Assembly: GCA_902623215.1 (NCBI GenBank)
Contig: CACNSS010000002.1
Coordinates: forward strand, 62,001 to 126,000
Origin: an uncultured Pelagibacteraceae bacterium
GTDB lineage: Bacteria > Pseudomonadota > Alphaproteobacteria > Pelagibacterales > Pelagibacteraceae
Length of the DNA: 64,000 nucleotides
Direction: 5' to 3'
This document shows, in pieces, positions 8,148 to 18,561 of the stretch. Positions within the stretch are counted from its first letter, which is position 1. The number at the start of each line of letters is the position of its first letter. The position numbers and the translations under genes were made by a program. The notes under the pieces were generated by a model, which was not told the origin of the DNA, did no database searches, and saw only the letters and a list, made by a program, of their open reading frames with translations.

Positions 8148-8990
8148 TTAATAATTATTTTTAATTGTATCAATTAACCTGTTTAATTGATCACTACCAT
8201 TAAAAGAAATGGTAATAGTTCCCTTATTTCTTTTGTTGTTTTTTATTGCAACATTAAGCCCAATTTTACTAGAAATAGTCTCTTCAAGACTTCGAATATT
8301 TGGATCTTTACTGATTTCTTTTTTTTTTGATTTTTTTAATAACTTTACAAAATTTTCTGATTGTCTGACAGATAACTTATTCTCAATTATTTTATTCGCA
8401 ATAAAACTGGCATTTTCTAAACCAACAAGAATTTTAGCGTGCCCTGGACTGATTTTGTTCTTTTCAAGTAAATTTAAAACATCTGATGGTAAGTTTAACA
8501 ACCTTAAAGAATTAGTTATATAACTTCTACTTTTTCCAATAAATTTTGAAACTTTATCTTGATCATATGAAAATTCATCTATCAGTCTTTTATATCCTTG
8601 TGCTTCTTCTAAAGGATTTAAATCATGTCTTTGTACATTTTCTACTATTGCAAACTCCAGAGATTTTAAGTCATCTGCCTCTGTTATAACGACAGGAATA
8701 TCATGTAAACCAGCTTTACGAGCAGCCAACCATCTTCTTTCTCCAGCAATTATTTCATATTTAGAAGCATCAGAATTTGCTTTTCTCACAATGATTGGCT
8801 GTATCACTCCTCGTTCTTTAATTGAATTAGTCAAATCTTGTAAGTTTTCTTCCTCAAAAATTTTTCTCGGTTGAAACTTATTTGGCTCAATATCACTTAA
8901 AGAGAGTTTATTAGTTTTTACTTCTGCTTTACTTTCACCAATCAAAGATGACAAACCTCTTCCTAATCCTTTTTTAATTTGAGAATTCAT
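8148..8990 (-). CDS. parB: Chromosome partition protein ParB
   Basis: The 280-residue CTPase binds parS sites and spreads along DNA to organise origin segregation. It starts MNSQIKKGLGRGLSSLIGES, the typical ParB N-terminus. The CTP-binding boxes are visible as EIIAGERRWLAARKAGL and ENVQRHDLNPLEEAQGYKRL. A helix-turn-helix follows (VSKFIGKSRSYITNSLRLLNLP), then a C-terminal dimerisation domain ending in the final ~60 residues. It is the last gene of the mnmG-rsmG-parA-parB unit and its start overlaps the parA stop by one base. A near-consensus parS lies in rsmG, 1.4 kb away. Confidence 0.96.
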   Translation of the reverse strand: MNSQIKKGLGRGLSSLIGESKAEVKTNKLSLSDIEPNKFQPRKIFEEENLQDLTNSIKERGVIQPIIVRKANSDASKYEIIAGERRWLAARKAGLHDIPVVITEADDLKSLEFAIVENVQRHDLNPLEEAQGYKRLIDEFSYDQDKVSKFIGKSRSYITNSLRLLNLPSDVLNLLEKNKISPGHAKILVGLENASFIANKIIENKLSVRQSENFVKLLKKSKKKEISKDPNIRSLEETISSKIGLNVAIKNNKRNKGTITISFNGSDQLNRLIDTIKNNY

Positions 8991-9784
8991 TATGCTGCAC
9001 TCCCAATTTTGTTTTCCTGTGTAATAAATTCATCCGTAAAGCTATAATAAGATCTACTACCTGGACAATTTCTATCGTAAATAAGCACTGGTACACCATG
9101 AGAAGGTGCTTCAGATAATCTTACATTTCTTGGTATAACAGTTTGATAAACTTTATCTTTAAAATAACTTCTTGCTTCTTGTTCTACTTGAGAAGATAAT
9201 TTATTTCTTCTATCATACATTGTTAAAAGTATTCCTTGAATTTCTAACGATGAATTAAGGTTAACTTTTATTCTTTCTATGGTCTTCATTAGTTGTGTTA
9301 ATCCTTCTAAAGCAAAAAATTCTGTTTGAAGAGGAACTAAAAGTGAGTTAGATGATACTAAAGCCATTACAGTCAGTAAACTTAGTGATGGAGGACAATC
9401 AATCAGCACATAATTATAAAATCCTCCAGAATTATTTAAATAAGCGGTTAATTTCGTCTTTAGAATAAAAGCTCTATCACTATCTCCAGCTGTTTCAACC
9501 TCCAAACCTGATAAATCCACATTTGATGTTATCAAATCGAGATTTTCAAATTCTGTTTTTTTAATCGCATTTGAAATGGACATTGTTCCATTTAAAATTC
9601 CATAAATGGTTTTATCCGATTGATCAGTGTTTGATAACCCTAATCCAGTAGTTGCATTTCCTTGTGGATCTAAGTCAATTACAAGAATTTTTTTATTTTT
9701 TTGAGCTAAGGCAGATGCAAGATTAATGACTGTCGTTGTTTTTCCCACTCCACCCTTTTGATTTATTATTGAAATTATTTTCAC
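8990..9784 (-). CDS. parA: Chromosome partition ATPase ParA
   Basis: The 264-residue Soj/ParA-type ATPase drives movement of ParB-parS complexes. The deviant Walker A motif is NQKGGVGKTTTVINLA (from about residue 8) with the signature lysine. Walker A' and B regions are VLIDCPPSLSLLTV, and a DPQGNATTGLG segment follows the second strand. The C-terminal VRLSEAPSHGVPVLIYD block is typical of chromosomal ParA. The start overlaps rsmG by four bases, indicating translational coupling within the operon. Confidence 0.97.
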   Translation of the reverse strand: MKIISIINQKGGVGKTTTVINLASALAQKNKKILVIDLDPQGNATTGLGLSNTDQSDKTIYGILNGTMSISNAIKKTEFENLDLITSNVDLSGLEVETAGDSDRAFILKTKLTAYLNNSGGFYNYVLIDCPPSLSLLTVMALVSSNSLLVPLQTEFFALEGLTQLMKTIERIKVNLNSSLEIQGILLTMYDRRNKLSSQVEQEARSYFKDKVYQTVIPRNVRLSEAPSHGVPVLIYDRNCPGSRSYYSFTDEFITQENKIGSAA

Positions 9785-10428
9785 AAATTTTTTTTTTTTA
9801 TATTTTTGATATTTATTATAAATGAGTCTTTACTAGTTATGCTTTTTTTTTCCTCATAATCCAGATCCCATATTTTTGAGTTTTCACTCAAAATCTTTCT
9901 CCCACTTTTTCCCATAAACAAAATTATGTTGCTAAATTTTTTAAAATTCTGACTGATTAAATCTAGAATTATTGGGACAGGTTTAAATGCTCTAGACATT
10001 ATAGTCCCGGTTTCAATATTTTTGATTGTAAAAATATCTTTTTGGATGACTTTTGTATTTAAATTTAATTTTCTTGAAACATCTTTTAAAAAAACACATT
10101 TATGATAGCTCTTTTCATAAAGATTTATTCTCAATGAATTTTTTATTTTTTTCATAGCTATTGCTACGACAAGCCCTGGCATTCCTCCTCCAGTTCCTAA
10201 ATCACAGGTTGTATTACTATTTAAATCAATAAAATCAATTATTTGTGCTGAATCTATTATATGCCTTTGTCTTAATTCGCTAATTTCTGATGTTTTTTTG
10301 CTTATTATATTAATTTGCTGATTTTTCTGTTTTATCATTGAAATTAAGCTTTCCAGCTCTAGACAAGTTTCACGTGAAACATTTAAGATTGGAATTTTTG
10401 AGTAAAAATTTGAAAATACATTATCCAT
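9781..10428 (-). CDS. rsmG: 16S rRNA (guanine-N7) methyltransferase RsmG
   Basis: The 215-residue SAM-dependent methyltransferase (GidB) modifies G527 of 16S rRNA. The SAM-binding loop is TTCDLGTGGGMPGLVVAIA, and the preceding RHIIDSAQIIDF is the family's RH..DSl motif. The N-terminal NVSRETC segment is encoded by the parS site, as in many alphaproteobacterial gidB genes. The gene sits between mnmG (one-base TAATG overlap) and parA (four-base overlap). The last ~30 residues are lysine-rich and poorly conserved. Confidence 0.95.
   Translation of the reverse strand: MDNVFSNFYSKIPILNVSRETCLELESLISMIKQKNQQINIISKKTSEISELRQRHIIDSAQIIDFIDLNSNTTCDLGTGGGMPGLVVAIAMKKIKNSLRINLYEKSYHKCVFLKDVSRKLNLNTKVIQKDIFTIKNIETGTIMSRAFKPVPIILDLISQNFKKFSNIILFMGKSGRKILSENSKIWDLDYEEKKSITSKDSFIINIKNIKKKNL
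10366..10381. promoter_or_regulatory. parS: parS centromere site inside rsmG
   Basis: AGTTTCACGTGAAACA contains the perfect 14-bp palindrome GTTTCACGTGAAAC. It matches the universal parS consensus TGTTTCACGTGAAACA at 15 of 16 positions. It encodes the VSRET residues of RsmG. It lies next to parAB and about 10.7 kb from the putative origin, which is where the ParB loading site is expected. Confidence 0.9.
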
Positions 10429-12299
10429 TAAGCTATATGCTTAATAGACTTTCTTTTGACATGTGACAACAAAATATATACGGCAGCTGGTGTTATTCCA
10501 TCAATTCTTAGAGCCTGCCCCATAGTTTTTGGTTTGATTTCCTTAAACTTAGCCTTTACTTCGTTAGAAAGGCCTGAAAATTGGTCATAATCAATATTAT
10601 CAGGGATCACTAGATTTTCATCTCTTTTAAATGCTAAAATATCGGCTTTTTGCTTCTTTAGATATCCTCTATAATGAGCATTAATTTCAATCTGTTCATC
10701 GATCTCATTACCATAATTCTCTATTTCAGGCCAAATATTTCTAATTTTAAGCATATCTACACCTTTTTGGGTTAAAATTTCATCAGCAGATCTAAAAATA
10801 CCATCCTTTGCAATTTTAATATTAAATTTAGCTGCTTTCGAAGGTGAAATTTGTAATGTAGACATTTGTAAAGATATTTTGCTTAGTTTTTTGAATTTAT
10901 CCTCAAAACAATCTTTTCTAATATTGGAAATTAATCCAATTTTAATTCCTTTATTGGTAAGTCTTAAATCAGCATTGTCAGACCTCAAACTTAGTCGATA
11001 TTCTGCACGGGACGTAAACATTCTATAGGGCTCAGCCACACCCTTTGTCACCAAATCATCTATCATTACCCCAATATACGCATCAGATCTATCAAGAATA
11101 AAAGGCTCCATATTTTTTAATGAAAGGGCTGCATTCACACCAGCGATAAGCCCTTGTGCAGCTGCCTCTTCATACCCAGTAGTTCCATTAATTTGGCCAG
11201 CGAGATATAAGTTTTTGATTTTTTTTGTCTCTAATGTCAAAAAAAGTTCTCTAGGATCTATATAATCGTATTCTATAGCATAACCTGGCCTAATAATTTT
11301 AACATCCTCTAAACCATTGATATTATTGAGTATTTCTTCTTGTACTACCTCAGGTAGAGAATTAGATATACCATTAGGATAAATTGTATAATCATTGAGA
11401 CCTTCCGGCTCCAAAAAAATTTGATGCCTAGTCTTATCTGCAAATTTTACAATTTTATCTTCTATTGATGGACAATATCGTGGACCGACACCTTGGATAC
11501 TTCCAGAATACATTGCACTTTTAGATAAATTCTTTTTGATAATCTTATGTACCTTTTCATTAGTGTAGGTCATGGAACAGGACACCTGTTTATTATAACT
11601 TTTTTTTGTTAAGAAAGAGAAAAAGTAAGGGTCACTATCAGCGAATTGTTTTTCTAAATTATCAAAGTTAATTGATCTTGAGTCTAGTCGAGGAGGTGTG
11701 CCTGTTTTAAGTCTTCCAATTTTAAAATTATATTTTTTTAACTCTTCACTTAAACCTGTACTCGGTTTTTCATTAAATCTTCCTGCCGGTGTTCTCTTAT
11801 CACCAATATGTATCAAACCATTTAAAAATGTACCGGTTGTTAGAATTAACTTATTACACTTAACATTATTTCCTTTTAATGTTATAAATCCATTTATTTC
11901 GTTATTTGAAAAAATAAAGTTTATAATGGGATCTGAAAAAATCGTTAAATTACAGTAGTTTACAAGTTTTTCTTGCATAAATTTACGATATAATGATCTA
12001 TCAGATTGAGTTCTGGGTCCTCTTACAGCTGGTCCTCTACTTCTATTTAATAATCTAAATTGTATTCCAGACTTGTCGGCAACCTCACCCATAATACCAT
12101 CAAGAGCATCAATTTCTCTTACTAGATGGCCTTTTCCTAAACCACCAATAGCTGGGTTACAAGACATCTCCCCTATAGTATCTTTATTATGTGTGAAAAG
12201 GGCAGTGTTAATTCCAAGCCGAGCTGAAGCAGCTGCAGCTTCACAACCAGCATGACCACCACCAATAACTACTACATCAAAGAATAGATCTTTTTTCAT
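10428..12299 (-). CDS. mnmG: tRNA uridine-5-carboxymethylaminomethyl modification enzyme MnmG
   Basis: The 623-residue FAD protein (GidA) works with MnmE to install the cmnm5 group on wobble U34 of certain tRNAs. The FAD-binding start is [21 protein letters not shown], followed by the MnmG signatures [21 protein letters not shown] and [14 protein letters not shown]. Further blocks are [26 protein letters not shown] and [19 protein letters not shown]. The C-terminal helical domain is complete. It heads the rsmG-parA-parB operon. MnmE is encoded 110 bases upstream on the same strand, and that gap holds nothing recognisable. Confidence 0.98.
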   Translation of the reverse strand: MKKDLFFDVVVIGGGHAGCEAAAASARLGINTALFTHNKDTIGEMSCNPAIGGLGKGHLVREIDALDGIMGEVADKSGIQFRLLNRSRGPAVRGPRTQSDRSLYRKFMQEKLVNYCNLTIFSDPIINFIFSNNEINGFITLKGNNVKCNKLILTTGTFLNGLIHIGDKRTPAGRFNEKPSTGLSEELKKYNFKIGRLKTGTPPRLDSRSINFDNLEKQFADSDPYFFSFLTKKSYNKQVSCSMTYTNEKVHKIIKKNLSKSAMYSGSIQGVGPRYCPSIEDKIVKFADKTRHQIFLEPEGLNDYTIYPNGISNSLPEVVQEEILNNINGLEDVKIIRPGYAIEYDYIDPRELFLTLETKKIKNLYLAGQINGTTGYEEAAAQGLIAGVNAALSLKNMEPFILDRSDAYIGVMIDDLVTKGVAEPYRMFTSRAEYRLSLRSDNADLRLTNKGIKIGLISNIRKDCFEDKFKKLSKISLQMSTLQISPSKAAKFNIKIAKDGIFRSADEILTQKGVDMLKIRNIWPEIENYGNEIDEQIEINAHYRGYLKKQKADILAFKRDENLVIPDNIDYDQFSGLSNEVKAKFKEIKPKTMGQALRIDGITPAAVYILLSHVKRKSIKHIA

Positions 12300-12409
12300 A
12301 ATTTAAATTTATATACGATAAAAATATTTACAAGATATGTATTATTTTAATTGAAATGGATAACAATCGAAGAAAATTCAAAAAAAGTAAAAAATTAGCA
12401 ATAATAGAC

Positions 12410-13741
12410 TTATTTTCCTATACAAAAATCATTAAAAATACTGCCCAAAATCTCCTCCACGTCAACTTTGCCAACAATCATACCTAAATGCCTGATTGCC
12501 AATCTAAGATCCTCAGCAGCCTTATCAAAATCCTTCTTATCATTTTTATTTAGAAATTCTTTTAAATGCTCAACACATTGTATCAAATGTTGTCTATGTC
12601 TCTCTCTTGTAATTAAAATATCTTCTTTAGAAATTAATTTATTTTTTAAACTGTTTTTTATTTTGGAAATTAATTTATCTATATTTAGATTATCTTTTAA
12701 TGAAATTAAAACATGTTCGAATTTTGAAAAATCTTGATCTAGCTTATTTTTTAATAGATCTAATTTATTCAAGACTAAAATGGCATTTCCTTTAAGTAAA
12801 TCACTTAAAAAAGGGCTTAAATTAACACTTTTAGCATCAACCACCACTAATTTTAAATCAGCATTTTCAGCTTTTTTGAAGGATAATTTTATCCCCTTTT
12901 TTTCAATTTCATCTTCTGAGTCTCTTATACCTGCGGTATCTGAAATAATGACAGGATAACCATCTATATTTAAATGTGCCTCAACAACATCTCTTGTAGT
13001 CCCGGCAATTTCAGAAACTATGGCGACTTCCCTATTTGATAAGTTGTTCAATAAGCTTGATTTACCAGCATTGGTTGGTCCTACAATAGCGATCTTAAAA
13101 CCTTCACGAATTATTTCTCCGACTTTTTGATCATCTAAAATTTTATCAATTTCATTGATCACATCCAAAGAATCTTTTTTAATTTTTTTTACATTATCTT
13201 CAGGAAGGTCTTCATCAGGAAAATCTATTTTAGCTTCAACAAATGACAAAAGTTTTAGTAGTTTTACTCTAATTTCATTAAATTTATTTGACGATTTTCC
13301 TTTCATTATTTTCATGGCTTGTGATCTTTGAATTTCAGTTTCAGCAGCAATAAGATCAGCTATGCTCTCAGCTTTTAGCAAATTTATCTTACCATTTTGA
13401 AAAGCAAGCTTTGTAAATTCACCAGGTTCAGCTAGCCTACAATTCTCAATTTTGGCTATCTCATTTTGCACAGCTAAAATTACAGCTTTTCCCCCATGTA
13501 TATGTATCTCAGCCATATCTTCACCTGTGTAGCTCTGTGGTCCAGGAAACCACAATATAATTCCTTCATCGATCAGCTCAGAAGTGTTGATATTGTTTAT
13601 TTTCCTCAATGTTGCTACTCTTGCACTTGGAACTGGTTTTTGAGTGATGGTTTTAATAATTTCAGAAGTGTCTTTACCAGAAATTCTTATAACAGCTATA
13701 CCAGATATGCCAGGACCTGAGGATAAAGCATAAATATTCAT
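12410..13741 (-). CDS. mnmE: tRNA modification GTPase MnmE
   Basis: The 443-residue GTPase partners MnmG in wobble-uridine modification. The N-terminal folate-binding domain (about 1-115) has the starting motif IYALSSGPGISGIAVIRISG and the GEFTKLAFQNGK segment. The G domain shows P-loop GPTNAGKSSLLN, switch II DTAGIRDSEDEIEKKG and NKLD. The C-terminal helical domain ends in the conserved FCIGK, whose cysteine is needed for the modification reaction. The length is normal. It follows the two GT41 genes by only 13 bases on the same strand, so they may be co-transcribed. Confidence 0.98.
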   Translation of the reverse strand: MNIYALSSGPGISGIAVIRISGKDTSEIIKTITQKPVPSARVATLRKINNINTSELIDEGIILWFPGPQSYTGEDMAEIHIHGGKAVILAVQNEIAKIENCRLAEPGEFTKLAFQNGKINLLKAESIADLIAAETEIQRSQAMKIMKGKSSNKFNEIRVKLLKLLSFVEAKIDFPDEDLPEDNVKKIKKDSLDVINEIDKILDDQKVGEIIREGFKIAIVGPTNAGKSSLLNNLSNREVAIVSEIAGTTRDVVEAHLNIDGYPVIISDTAGIRDSEDEIEKKGIKLSFKKAENADLKLVVVDAKSVNLSPFLSDLLKGNAILVLNKLDLLKNKLDQDFSKFEHVLISLKDNLNIDKLISKIKNSLKNKLISKEDILITRERHRQHLIQCVEHLKEFLNKNDKKDFDKAAEDLRLAIRHLGMIVGKVDVEEILGSIFNDFCIGK

Positions 13742-13754
13742 AATATGAAGTAGC

Positions 13755-15437
13755 TTATTTATTTATTTTTTCTAGAGAAGCGTAAAATTGACTGGAAAAT
13801 TTTTTCTTGTCAAATAAAGCTGATTTTAGAGCATTTTCAAAAATTTTCCTTCTTATATTAGCAAGTTTGTCTAAATCAGTACAATATGACACTGCCTTTT
13901 TTATATAATCATCCTCATTTTTGCTTATCAATTCATCCAAGTTCAAATTTGAATTAATTGATTCACCAGCGCGAGAAATAAAATTATATCCTTTAATAGT
14001 TAAAACTGGAACACACATCCATATTGCCTCGAAAGATGTTGTGACACCGTTATAGGGAAAAGTATCTAAAGCAATATCAATTTTTTTATATTCGTTTAAA
14101 TGTTCATTCAAATTTTTTTTAAATTTCTGAAATATTATTGAACCTAAAACACCTTTTTTTTCAAATTTTTCTAATACGTAAGAAGATGAAGCGGTAGCTG
14201 ATGGTGCTAAAATTAATTTAGAATTAGGGATTTGTTTTAATATTGAAGACCAGACATTTATAACACTGTCATTTATTTTTCTAAAATTATTAAAAGAACC
14301 AAATGTAATATATTTATTAACCTTAAATGGCGGCTCAATAAATTCTCTTTTTTCCGAAAAACCAGAATGACAATTCCATATATTTTCTAAATGAATAATC
14401 TTTTCTGAGTAAAGATTTACTTCATTCTTTAAAATTGAATACTTATCGGATATTAAATAATCCATTTGCTCTACTCCTGTGGTATTGTTATATCCACACC
14501 AAGCAACCTGTTTTTTTGCTATTCGATTTTTAATTAAAGAAAGTTTTTGATTAGATGTTATACCCATCAAATCTATAATTATATCAATTTTATCAGATCT
14601 TATTAAATTAATTGCCTCAACATCCTTTAGATTGAAAATATTTCTGCTTGTAGAGGCGTACTTTTTGAACTCCTTAACTGTTTCATCCTCTTTATCATTG
14701 ACGAAATATATAAAAATATTGAATTTTTCTTTGTCATAGTTAGTTAAAACAGTCCTCAAAAAAAAAGTTATACAATGGTTTGATCTTATGTCAGCTGACA
14801 AAAATCCTAAATTGATTTTTTTGTTTTTATTTTCACTTAAATCAAATAATTTTTCTGAGGGATATTTTGGTAATTTACTGTTTAATTTTTTTGAATTTTC
14901 GAGAAAATTTTTTTGATCCCAATCTTTTTTATAACAGTTAAAATATATATAAGTACATAAAGCATCTAAATTTTGATCGTTAAGTTCAATAACTTTTTTC
15001 AAATAATCAATTAAATTATTTAGGTCTAGATTTCGTTTAAATACTTTTATAATAGACTGAGCATGACCTTCATTTTTGTCAAAATATGCTTTATTTTCCT
15101 TAAAATAAGTAAATATTTCATCAAAAATTTTTTCACTAGAGTGAACACCAGACCTAAATTCAAGATCAAATATATCCATTGAAACATTAATAAAATTTTT
15201 TAATGCATGAAGTGCATCTTGAGTTTTTTTTTCTAACAAATACGCTTTTCGAAAATCATTCCTCGATGATTGAAGTATCTCCTTACTACGACTACTTAAA
15301 AATTTGCAGACACCTAGCAAATTCAATAATCCAGAATTTTTATCTTTGTCAGTAATTTTATTTTCAATAATATCTATAATTAAAGAATATTTTTTTTCAT
15401 AAAAAAGTTTTTTTAAGTCTGCTTTATTGCTCTCCAT
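13755..15437 (-). CDS. GT41 (SPINDLY/OGT-like) glycosyltransferase, copy 2
   Basis: The 560-residue protein resembles the catalytic half of O-GlcNAc transferase/SPINDLY (GT41), which moves a sugar from a nucleotide sugar to Ser/Thr of proteins. The N-terminal ~190 residues are helical and could be TPR-like. The catalytic part starts with LGFLSADIRSNHCITFFL, where the histidine matches the OGT GNH motif. It continues with VAWCGYNNTTGVEQMDYLI, FGSFNNFRKIND with the expected UDP-binding lysine, and DTFPYNGVTTSFEAIWM. It lacks a signal peptide, so it should act in the cytoplasm. The adjacent gene (10 bases away) is a same-length paralogue. The acceptor protein is unknown. Confidence 0.82.
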   Translation of the reverse strand: MESNKADLKKLFYEKKYSLIIDIIENKITDKDKNSGLLNLLGVCKFLSSRSKEILQSSRNDFRKAYLLEKKTQDALHALKNFINVSMDIFDLEFRSGVHSSEKIFDEIFTYFKENKAYFDKNEGHAQSIIKVFKRNLDLNNLIDYLKKVIELNDQNLDALCTYIYFNCYKKDWDQKNFLENSKKLNSKLPKYPSEKLFDLSENKNKKINLGFLSADIRSNHCITFFLRTVLTNYDKEKFNIFIYFVNDKEDETVKEFKKYASTSRNIFNLKDVEAINLIRSDKIDIIIDLMGITSNQKLSLIKNRIAKKQVAWCGYNNTTGVEQMDYLISDKYSILKNEVNLYSEKIIHLENIWNCHSGFSEKREFIEPPFKVNKYITFGSFNNFRKINDSVINVWSSILKQIPNSKLILAPSATASSSYVLEKFEKKGVLGSIIFQKFKKNLNEHLNEYKKIDIALDTFPYNGVTTSFEAIWMCVPVLTIKGYNFISRAGESINSNLNLDELISKNEDDYIKKAVSYCTDLDKLANIRRKIFENALKSALFDKKKFSSQFYASLEKINK

Positions 15438-15446
15438 AAATATGAT

Positions 15447-17129
15447 TTAATTATATACTTTTTTTAAGCTAGTAAAAAATCCCTCAGAAAATTTTTTTCC
15501 ATCGAAAAGAGGAGTTTTAATAGCGTTGTCAAAAATATTTTTTCTAATATCGCTCAAATAATTTTTGTTTTCAGCTAAGTATACAGATTTTTCAATATAA
15601 TCTTGTTTATTTTCAGCAATTAATTCCTCAAGTTTTAAGTTTTTGTTTATAGACTCCCCACACCTTGAAATCAGATTATTACCTTTCATTGTTATAACAG
15701 GTACATTCATCCAAATTGCCTCAAAAGAGGTAGTAACACCTGTATATGGAAAAGTATCTAGCGCTATATCAATCTCCTCATAAACATTCAAATGATCTTC
15801 AAATTTTTTTTTAAATGGTATAAATATTATTGAATCATGTACATTATGTTTTCTAAATTTTTCCTTATATATTTCACTTGATATCTGAAAAGATGTTTTT
15901 AATATTAATTTAGAACCTTTAACTTTTTTTAAAATCGACGACCAAACTTCAATAACATTATCATTAATTTTTCTAAAATTATTTAAAGATCCAAAGGTAA
16001 CAAATTTTTTTTTAATTGATGGTGTTGGAATTAATATTCTAGTTTTTTTATAGCCAGGATGGCAGTTCCATATATCAGGCATGTAAATTATTTTTTCAGA
16101 ATAATATTTTTCTTCCTCAGGTTTAATCAAATTTTTGTCTGCAATCAAAAAATCCATTTCATTCAAACCGGTTGTATTAGTATATCCACACCAACTAATT
16201 TGAATGGGAGCTAGACGATTTTTAAACAAGACCAACCGCTGGTCGGACGAAAGACCATTTAGATCAATAATTATGTCAATTTTATCTTTTCTAATCTGAT
16301 TAATAGCATCAATATCTTTTAGGTTTTTAATTCCCAAAGTTTTAAAAATTTTATCTTTAAATTCTCTAATTGTATCATCTTCAACATTATGATTGTTATA
16401 TAGGAAAATATTAAATTGTTTATCATCATAAGAATTTATTATTGTTTTTAAAAAATAAGCGACTGAATGTTTGCCTTTAATATCCGACGACAAAAATGCC
16501 AAATTTATTTTATCATTTTTAATATTAATAATCTTAGTTAATTTTCCTGGATCATAAACTATAAGTTTATCGTTAATTTTTTTTGTGTGGTTAAAATAGT
16601 CAATTTGACCCCATTTATTATTATAAAGATTATGAAAAATATACGCTGCAAAAGCGTCAGGATCTGAATTCAAACTAATAATTTTCTCATAAATTTTAAT
16701 AACCGCATCGACGTTAGAAATACGTTTAATTATCTTTACCAATGCCCAGAGTATGTCTGGATTATTTTCCCATACATCTCTATTTTTATTATAAATAGAA
16801 AAAACATTATCAAAAAAACTTTTTTCTAATTCATGTCCATTGTCTATAAATTCATTATCAAAAAAAATTACTGATGAATTTATTAAATTTTTAAGTGGAT
16901 CAGACATTTTTTTAATATCTGTTTCTTTTAAACATGAATTTTTAAAATCATTGATAGCAAGCTTTAATGAGGTGTTAGATTTATCTGATAACATTCTAGA
17001 TACACCACATAAATTTAATATTCCTGAAGTTTTTTGATCTTCTTTGAGTTTATTTTCAATTATAGAAACAATTAAAGAATATTTTTTCTCTTTTAATAAC
17101 TTTAAAAAATTAATTTTTTCTTCACTCAT
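15447..17129 (-). CDS. GT41 (SPINDLY/OGT-like) glycosyltransferase, copy 1
   Basis: This is a 560-residue paralogue of the next gene downstream, alignable from end to end. It opens with KINFLKLLKEKKYSLIVSIIENKL, where copy 2 has ADLKKLFYEKKYSLIIDIIENK. The catalytic blocks are LAFLSSDIKGKHSVAYFL, ISWCGYTNTTGLNEMDFLIA, FGSLNNFRKINDNVIEVWSS and DTFPYTGVTTSFEAIWM, so the presumed catalytic histidine and lysine are kept. It is the first gene of the GT41-GT41-mnmE run and is preceded by a ~100-base AT-rich gap after rho. Substrates are unknown. Retention of key residues in both copies argues against decay. Confidence 0.82.
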   Translation of the reverse strand: MSEEKINFLKLLKEKKYSLIVSIIENKLKEDQKTSGILNLCGVSRMLSDKSNTSLKLAINDFKNSCLKETDIKKMSDPLKNLINSSVIFFDNEFIDNGHELEKSFFDNVFSIYNKNRDVWENNPDILWALVKIIKRISNVDAVIKIYEKIISLNSDPDAFAAYIFHNLYNNKWGQIDYFNHTKKINDKLIVYDPGKLTKIINIKNDKINLAFLSSDIKGKHSVAYFLKTIINSYDDKQFNIFLYNNHNVEDDTIREFKDKIFKTLGIKNLKDIDAINQIRKDKIDIIIDLNGLSSDQRLVLFKNRLAPIQISWCGYTNTTGLNEMDFLIADKNLIKPEEEKYYSEKIIYMPDIWNCHPGYKKTRILIPTPSIKKKFVTFGSLNNFRKINDNVIEVWSSILKKVKGSKLILKTSFQISSEIYKEKFRKHNVHDSIIFIPFKKKFEDHLNVYEEIDIALDTFPYTGVTTSFEAIWMNVPVITMKGNNLISRCGESINKNLKLEELIAENKQDYIEKSVYLAENKNYLSDIRKNIFDNAIKTPLFDGKKFSEGFFTSLKKVYN

Positions 17130-17230
17130 AATGTCAAAATATTTTTTATAAATAATGACATTATTATTTTTTTTATAGAAAAATAGTTTTTTTTAACAAT
17201 TCTGTGCTTTTAAATATATTACAAGCAGAT

Positions 17231-18499
17231 TTATGATGGTTTATTCATCGAATTAAAAAACTCAGAATTATTTTTTGTGTCTTTTAATTTTGAACTTATA
17301 AATTCGATAGCATCCATAGTTCCCATTGGCGCAATAATTCTTCTCAAGACATTCATTTTCTGTAGATCATTCTTATCAAACAAAAGCTCTTCTCTTCTGG
17401 TACCAGATTTAGTTATATCAATCGCAGGGTAGATTCTTTTATCAGCAATTTTTCTATCTAATACTGTTTCACTGTTTCCTGTTCCCTTAAATTCCTCAAA
17501 AATTACTTCATCCATTCTGCTACCAGTATCTATTAAAGCAGTCGAAATAATTGTTAGTGAGCCTCCTTCTTCAATATTTCTAGCTGCTCCAAAAAATCTT
17601 TTTGGTCTTTGTAAAGCATTAGCATCCACTCCCCCAGTTAAGACCTTACCTGAACTTGGTATGACAGCATTATAAGCTCGTCCTAATCTTGTAATTGAGT
17701 CTAACAATATAACAACATCTTTTTTATGTTCTGTTAATCTTTTTGCTTTTTCAATAACCATTTCAGCTACCGCAACATGACGCTGTGCTGGTTCGTCAAA
17801 AGTAGAACTTATGACTTCCCCCTTAACTGTTCTTTGCATATCAGTTACTTCTTCAGGTCTTTCATCAATAAGCAAAACAATCAAATAACATTCTGGATAG
17901 TTTTTAGCGATTGAATTAGCTATGCTTTGTAAAATCATAGTTTTACCTGCTTTTGGTGGTGAAATAATTATCGATCTTTGACCTTTTCCAATTGGACTAA
18001 CTAAATCGATTAACCTCGGAGTTAAATCTTGTTTTTTATCAGGCTTTGTAACTTCTACCTCCATGACTAATTGCTTATCAGGATAAAGTGGGGTTAAGTT
18101 ATCAAATGCTATTTTGTGTCTAGATTTATCTGGTTCCTCAAAATTGATCTTGCTAACTTGAAGTAAAGCAAAATATCTTTCGCCTTCTTTTGGTGCTCTT
18201 ACCGGTCCCTCTACAGTATCACCAGTTCTTAAACCAAATTTTCTAATCTGACTTGGACTTACATAAATATCATCCGGTCCTGGTAGATAATTTGACTCCA
18301 TTGCTCTCAAAAAACCAAAACCGTCTTGTAACAATTGGAGAACACCAGCTCCGGTGATCTCCTCTTTCTCTGCAACTTTTTTCAAAATTGCAAATAATAT
18401 TTCTTGCTTTCTTAGTGTGCTGGCATTTTCTATACCCAATTCTTCTGCTTGAGTAATTAACTGTTCTGACGATTTGAGTTTTAGTTCTTGTATGTTCAT
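17231..18499 (-). CDS. rho: Transcription termination factor Rho
   Basis: The 422-residue hexameric RNA helicase ends transcription. The N-terminal helical and cold-shock-like RNA-binding domains are visible ([18 protein letters not shown], then [22 protein letters not shown]). The ATPase core has Walker [16 protein letters not shown], the segment [15 protein letters not shown], and Walker [17 protein letters not shown]. The Q-loop/R-loop region [20 protein letters not shown] is intact. It follows hemE-hemH-hemJ on the same strand. A neighbourhood poor in intrinsic terminators fits reliance on Rho. Confidence 0.98.
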   Translation of the reverse strand: MNIQELKLKSSEQLITQAEELGIENASTLRKQEILFAILKKVAEKEEITGAGVLQLLQDGFGFLRAMESNYLPGPDDIYVSPSQIRKFGLRTGDTVEGPVRAPKEGERYFALLQVSKINFEEPDKSRHKIAFDNLTPLYPDKQLVMEVEVTKPDKKQDLTPRLIDLVSPIGKGQRSIIISPPKAGKTMILQSIANSIAKNYPECYLIVLLIDERPEEVTDMQRTVKGEVISSTFDEPAQRHVAVAEMVIEKAKRLTEHKKDVVILLDSITRLGRAYNAVIPSSGKVLTGGVDANALQRPKRFFGAARNIEEGGSLTIISTALIDTGSRMDEVIFEEFKGTGNSETVLDRKIADKRIYPAIDITKSGTRREELLFDKNDLQKMNVLRRIIAPMGTMDAIEFISSKLKDTKNNSEFFNSMNKPS

Positions 18500-18561
18500 G
18501 AATTAATTATTAAGGACTTAATAACGCATCAAATATATATGCTAATCAAAATTATTCAACC

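Noticed and set aside
12300-12409. 110-base gap between mnmE and mnmG, with a short + strand frame
   Set aside because: The frame reads into antisense of mnmE and has no recognisable motif. No RNA structure or promoter stood out.
13755-17129. Recent duplication or mobile origin of the two GT41 genes
   Set aside because: The copies are strongly diverged, base composition matches the surroundings, and there are no flanking repeats, integrase or tRNA. An old duplication is more likely.
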